From contig JBFEOQ010000007.1 in the NCBI GenBank assembly GCA_041550515.1, positions 1 to 44,945 of the forward strand: a DNA stretch of 44,945 nucleotides, read 5' to 3'. This document shows, in pieces, positions 43,351 to 44,945 of this stretch; position 1 is the stretch's first letter; each line of letters starts with the position of its first letter. Made by a program: the position numbers and the translations under genes. The notes under the pieces were generated by a model that saw only the letters and a program-made list of their open reading frames with translations, was not told the origin of the DNA and did not search any database. Origin of the DNA: PFL35 sp041550515. GTDB lineage: Archaea; Thermoplasmatota; E2; DHVEG-1.

Positions 43351-44154
43351 ATGAAAAAGCAACTCATGATAGCTGTAATAATCATATTATTTGTTTCTGT
43401 TGGATTAACTGGATGTATAGGATCTGTATCAAAGGAATTTAATGAAGATTATGAAACCAATGAAAATACAATTTTAAAGGTTGCAAATATCAATGGGGAC
43501 GTTGAAATTATTAGATGGGATGGTAATACTGTTACATTGGATGCTAAGATTAGCAGTTACAAGGGAAATGATGAGCTTGAAAAAATTAAAATCGATGTAA
43601 TTGAAAGTGATAATGTAATTGATATTGAAACAAAATATCTGGGGGTGGGGAGTGTCGAAGTCAGTACTGATATGATTATTAAGGTTCCTAATTTAGTTAC
43701 GGTTGATAAGGTAATAACATCGAATGGAGATATCCGAATTTCAGGAATAAAAGGAAATACAACGGTGTATAGTTCCAATGGAGGTATTACTATAACAGAT
43801 GTCGATGGTTATGTAACTGCAACTTCAAGTAATGGCGATATAGAAATTAAAGATACAACTGGAATTGCAGATTTGAAAACATCAAATGGTCATATCTATG
43901 CAGAAATATTCAGCTTTAAAGAAAATATCAGTCTGAACACAAGTAATGGTGGAATTTCTGTGTACATAAATCCTTCGCTTAATGTTGATATTGAGATGAA
44001 GACATCAAATGGGGCCATATCTATAAGCGGTTTACAGTTAGAAATAACATTTTCAGAAGAAGACCATAAGGTTGGAAGATTAGGTGAGGGTGGCAATAAG
44101 TTGGATATAAACACTTCTAATGGTAATATTAACTTGTACAAACTAAACTTATAA
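43351..44154 (+). CDS. DUF4097 lipoprotein with SNG beta-strand repeats
   Basis: A 267-residue lipoprotein, starting at the ATG at 43351 with GGGAGG at 43335-43340. Signal MIAVIIILFVSVGLTGC ends in a lipobox. The body is a DUF4097 beta-helix-like protein with at least seven [ST]SNG turns: TSNGDIRI, SSNGGITI, SSNGDIEI, TSNGHIYA, TSNGGISV, TSNGAISI and TSNGNINL. Such proteins are thought to be surface adhesins or scaffolds; function is not established. An upstream TTG in frame lies in the ribosome site and is rejected as start. Confidence 0.9.
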   Translation: MKKQLMIAVIIILFVSVGLTGCIGSVSKEFNEDYETNENTILKVANINGDVEIIRWDGNTVTLDAKISSYKGNDELEKIKIDVIESDNVIDIETKYLGVGSVEVSTDMIIKVPNLVTVDKVITSNGDIRISGIKGNTTVYSSNGGITITDVDGYVTATSSNGDIEIKDTTGIADLKTSNGHIYAEIFSFKENISLNTSNGGISVYINPSLNVDIEMKTSNGAISISGLQLEITFSEEDHKVGRLGEGGNKLDINTSNGNINLYKLNL

Positions 44155-44246
44155 TTAAAATTCATTTAAAAAATTTATATGAAAATCAACAATAACATAT
44201 TCGTTATTTACCGTATAATTCAAGAGAAAAGTTTATATATTAACGT

Positions 44247-44266
44247 TAATTAACATATGTTAATTA
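44247..44266. promoter_or_regulatory. Perfect 20-bp palindrome with TTAAC-N4-GTTAA core
   Basis: Half-site TAATTAACAT is followed by its exact reverse complement. The TATA box upstream (centre near 44237) would start transcription near 44263, at its edge. The core TTAAC-N4-GTTAA is shared with the crtB palindrome at 29445-29468, suggesting one regulator for both. TTAACGTTAA (44240-44249) forms a second short palindrome next to it. Confidence 0.45.
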
Positions 44267-44272
44267 TGGTGA

Positions 44273-44333
44273 GTTGATTGGATTTCTATCTTATTTTATC
44301 CCATTCTCTCCTATTCCCTCACATCCAATCAAC
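44273..44333 (+). ncRNA. Candidate small RNA hairpin
   Basis: Transcription from the TATA box at 44231-44241 would begin near 44263 and make a stem GTTGATTGGAT / ATCCAATCAAC (11 bp, perfect) with a 39-nt pyrimidine-rich loop. A tiny peptide start (GGTGAG then TTG at 44278) also exists, so a leader or micro-ORF is an alternative. Evidence is positional and structural only. Confidence 0.3.
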
Positions 44334-44495
44334 AAACCCATTTATCTATAAAAAATCATTATAAAAATTTATTCAGGGTTAATAGCTTTGTCTCTAAAGT
44401 TCATTTTGACTCTAAAGTCTCTTTTTATACCAAGAATAAATATAATCTATAATCCGCAGGTATCTATGGAATTACAAGACGAATCGATTATAATT

Positions 44496-44520
44496 ACCAA
44501 ATATTAATGCTACAAATATT
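44496..44520 (+). repeat. 25-bp direct repeat, copy 2
   Basis: Second copy of the unit at 43251-43275, two mismatches in 25. It lies downstream of the candidate small-RNA region, so the two copies bracket about 1.2 kb containing the DUF4097 lipoprotein. Confidence 0.55.
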
Positions 44521-44562
44521 CAAAGAAAAAATAGAAAAAAGGATTTTATTTAATATTATTAT

Positions 44563-44945
44563 TTAATCCAGTATTTCTCCAAAAAAAACAAAACGACCTA
44601 AAATCTTGTAAAATAGTTGGATAAAAGTGTTATATATTTTTGTTTTTGGTATACTAATCTCTAAAGGATCGGACCATTCACTTTCTGCATCATATATATC
44701 CCGAGATTTCACCCTCAATGTATAATCTCCTTTCTCAGCAAATGTATGATTGAGTTTACAGATTTCTCCTGAATCCAATGGTATCAAAGTTTCTATCAAC
44801 TCGCTACTATCACTAAAGTTCCAAATATAAAAAATCTGATCACCATCTGGATCTGTTGTGATTGCTGTATAAGTGTATTTAAGTCCTTCTTTGCCTTGCT
44901 GTGGACCATCAATAATTGGAGAGTTTGGTGGTGCATTAATATACG
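44563..44945 (-). CDS. PKD-domain secreted protein, C-terminal part (gene runs off the right edge)
   Basis: The minus-strand frame is open to the right edge and ends at 44563. The visible 127 or so residues are one PKD-type domain (INAPPNSPIIDGPQQGKEG, TDPDGDQIFYIWNFSDSS, FAEKGDYTLRVKSRDIYDAESEWSDPLEISIP) followed by a basic, aromatic tail (KTKIYNTFIQ...RFVFFGEILD). PKD and tail closely match the end of the C25 peptidase at 6173-8023, so the missing N-terminal part may also be a secreted enzyme, though not necessarily a peptidase. Confidence 0.85.
   Translation of the reverse strand, partial: YINAPPNSPIIDGPQQGKEGLKYTYTAITTDPDGDQIFYIWNFSDSSELIETLIPLDSGEICKLNHTFAEKGDYTLRVKSRDIYDAESEWSDPLEISIPKTKIYNTFIQLFYKILGRFVFFGEILD

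Larger units (their letters stand above)
44155..44562. other. Gene-free stretch with promoter, palindrome and hairpin
   Basis: 408 nt without a clear gene. It holds TATA-like GTTTATATATT (44231-44241), a perfect 20-bp palindrome (44247-44266), an 11-bp perfect inverted repeat (GTTGATTGGAT at 44273-44283 with ATCCAATCAAC at 44323-44333) enclosing a pyrimidine-rich loop, and the second copy of the 25-bp direct repeat (44496-44520). Together these could be a small-RNA gene. The 44340-44480 part shows nothing I can name. Confidence 0.5.

Noticed and set aside
43194..43385. Minus-strand frame of 63 codons at the end of the nitroreductase gene
   Set aside because: Overlaps the promoter and ribosome site of the DUF4097 gene and the 25-bp repeat; no family features.
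1..44945. CRISPR arrays, rRNA genes, insertion sequences
   Set aside because: No regularly spaced repeats, no rRNA-like conserved stretches and no transposase were seen; the only longer direct repeat is the two-copy 25-bp unit.

Overview
The window is AT-rich archaeal DNA. Many genes have TATA-box promoters about 25-30 nt before a leaderless start, and others have GGAGG/GGTGA ribosome sites. Archaea-type genes include a tRNA 2'-phosphotransferase with an N-terminal zinc ribbon, a class II CPD photolyase, a Vms1/eRF1-like release factor, a DUF357 protein, a VIT-type transporter and many secreted C25 (gingipain-type) peptidases and PKD proteins. This combination, plus a heliorhodopsin, points to a Thermoplasmata lineage of sediments or water (Marine Benthic Group D / SG8-52-1-like). 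The placement is inference from gene content; no marker gene for taxonomy is present.

Layout. 1-12.3 kb: three C25 peptidases (one 5'-truncated by the window edge and lacking its catalytic His), a frameshifted flavodoxin, two DUF3795 proteins (one fused to a VOC domain), a divergent HxlR regulator / hybrid-cluster-protein (hcp) pair with a cupin, a DUF4382 lipoprotein and the Vms1-like factor. 12.4-17.2 kb: a RAM (Lrp ligand-binding) protein overlapping a membrane transporter that itself ends in a RAM domain, then two tandem PurF-type proteins, the first with a degenerate glutaminase site. 17.3-27.1 kb: mostly housekeeping genes (SAM hydroxide adenosyltransferase, flavin reductase, VIT transporter, regulator plus RND exporter, polyprenol-kinase-like protein, rpiA, kptA, tRNA-Lys(CTT), LEA/WHy membrane protein).

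27.2-40.7 kb is a light-related island. On the + strand lies a carotenoid pathway: fused CrtYcd lycopene cyclase, CrtI, CrtB and CrtZ, enough to go from geranylgeranyl diphosphate to beta-carotene and zeaxanthin. Beyond two secreted proteins and a frameshifted UbiA prenyltransferase, a compact minus-strand run reads SOUL haem protein, DUF2834, DUF523-DUF1722 (YbgA-like), UvsE, PNPOx-like flavoprotein, class II photolyase and heliorhodopsin. Spacing and overlaps suggest one operon. The heliorhodopsin carries an N-terminal two-CxxC zinc ribbon. Perfect or near-perfect 24-bp palindromes sit at the crtB promoter and at the predicted start site of the photorepair operon, so light or oxidative-stress regulation is likely. 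No B12-type (LitR/CarH) regulator and no beta-carotene dioxygenase (Blh/Brp) are visible in the window.

40.7-44.9 kb: a flavodoxin-fold reductase, a thioredoxin, a secreted tandem nitroreductase, a DUF4097 lipoprotein flanked by a 25-bp direct repeat, a gene-free stretch with a promoter, palindrome and hairpin (possible small RNA), and the 3' end of another PKD protein.
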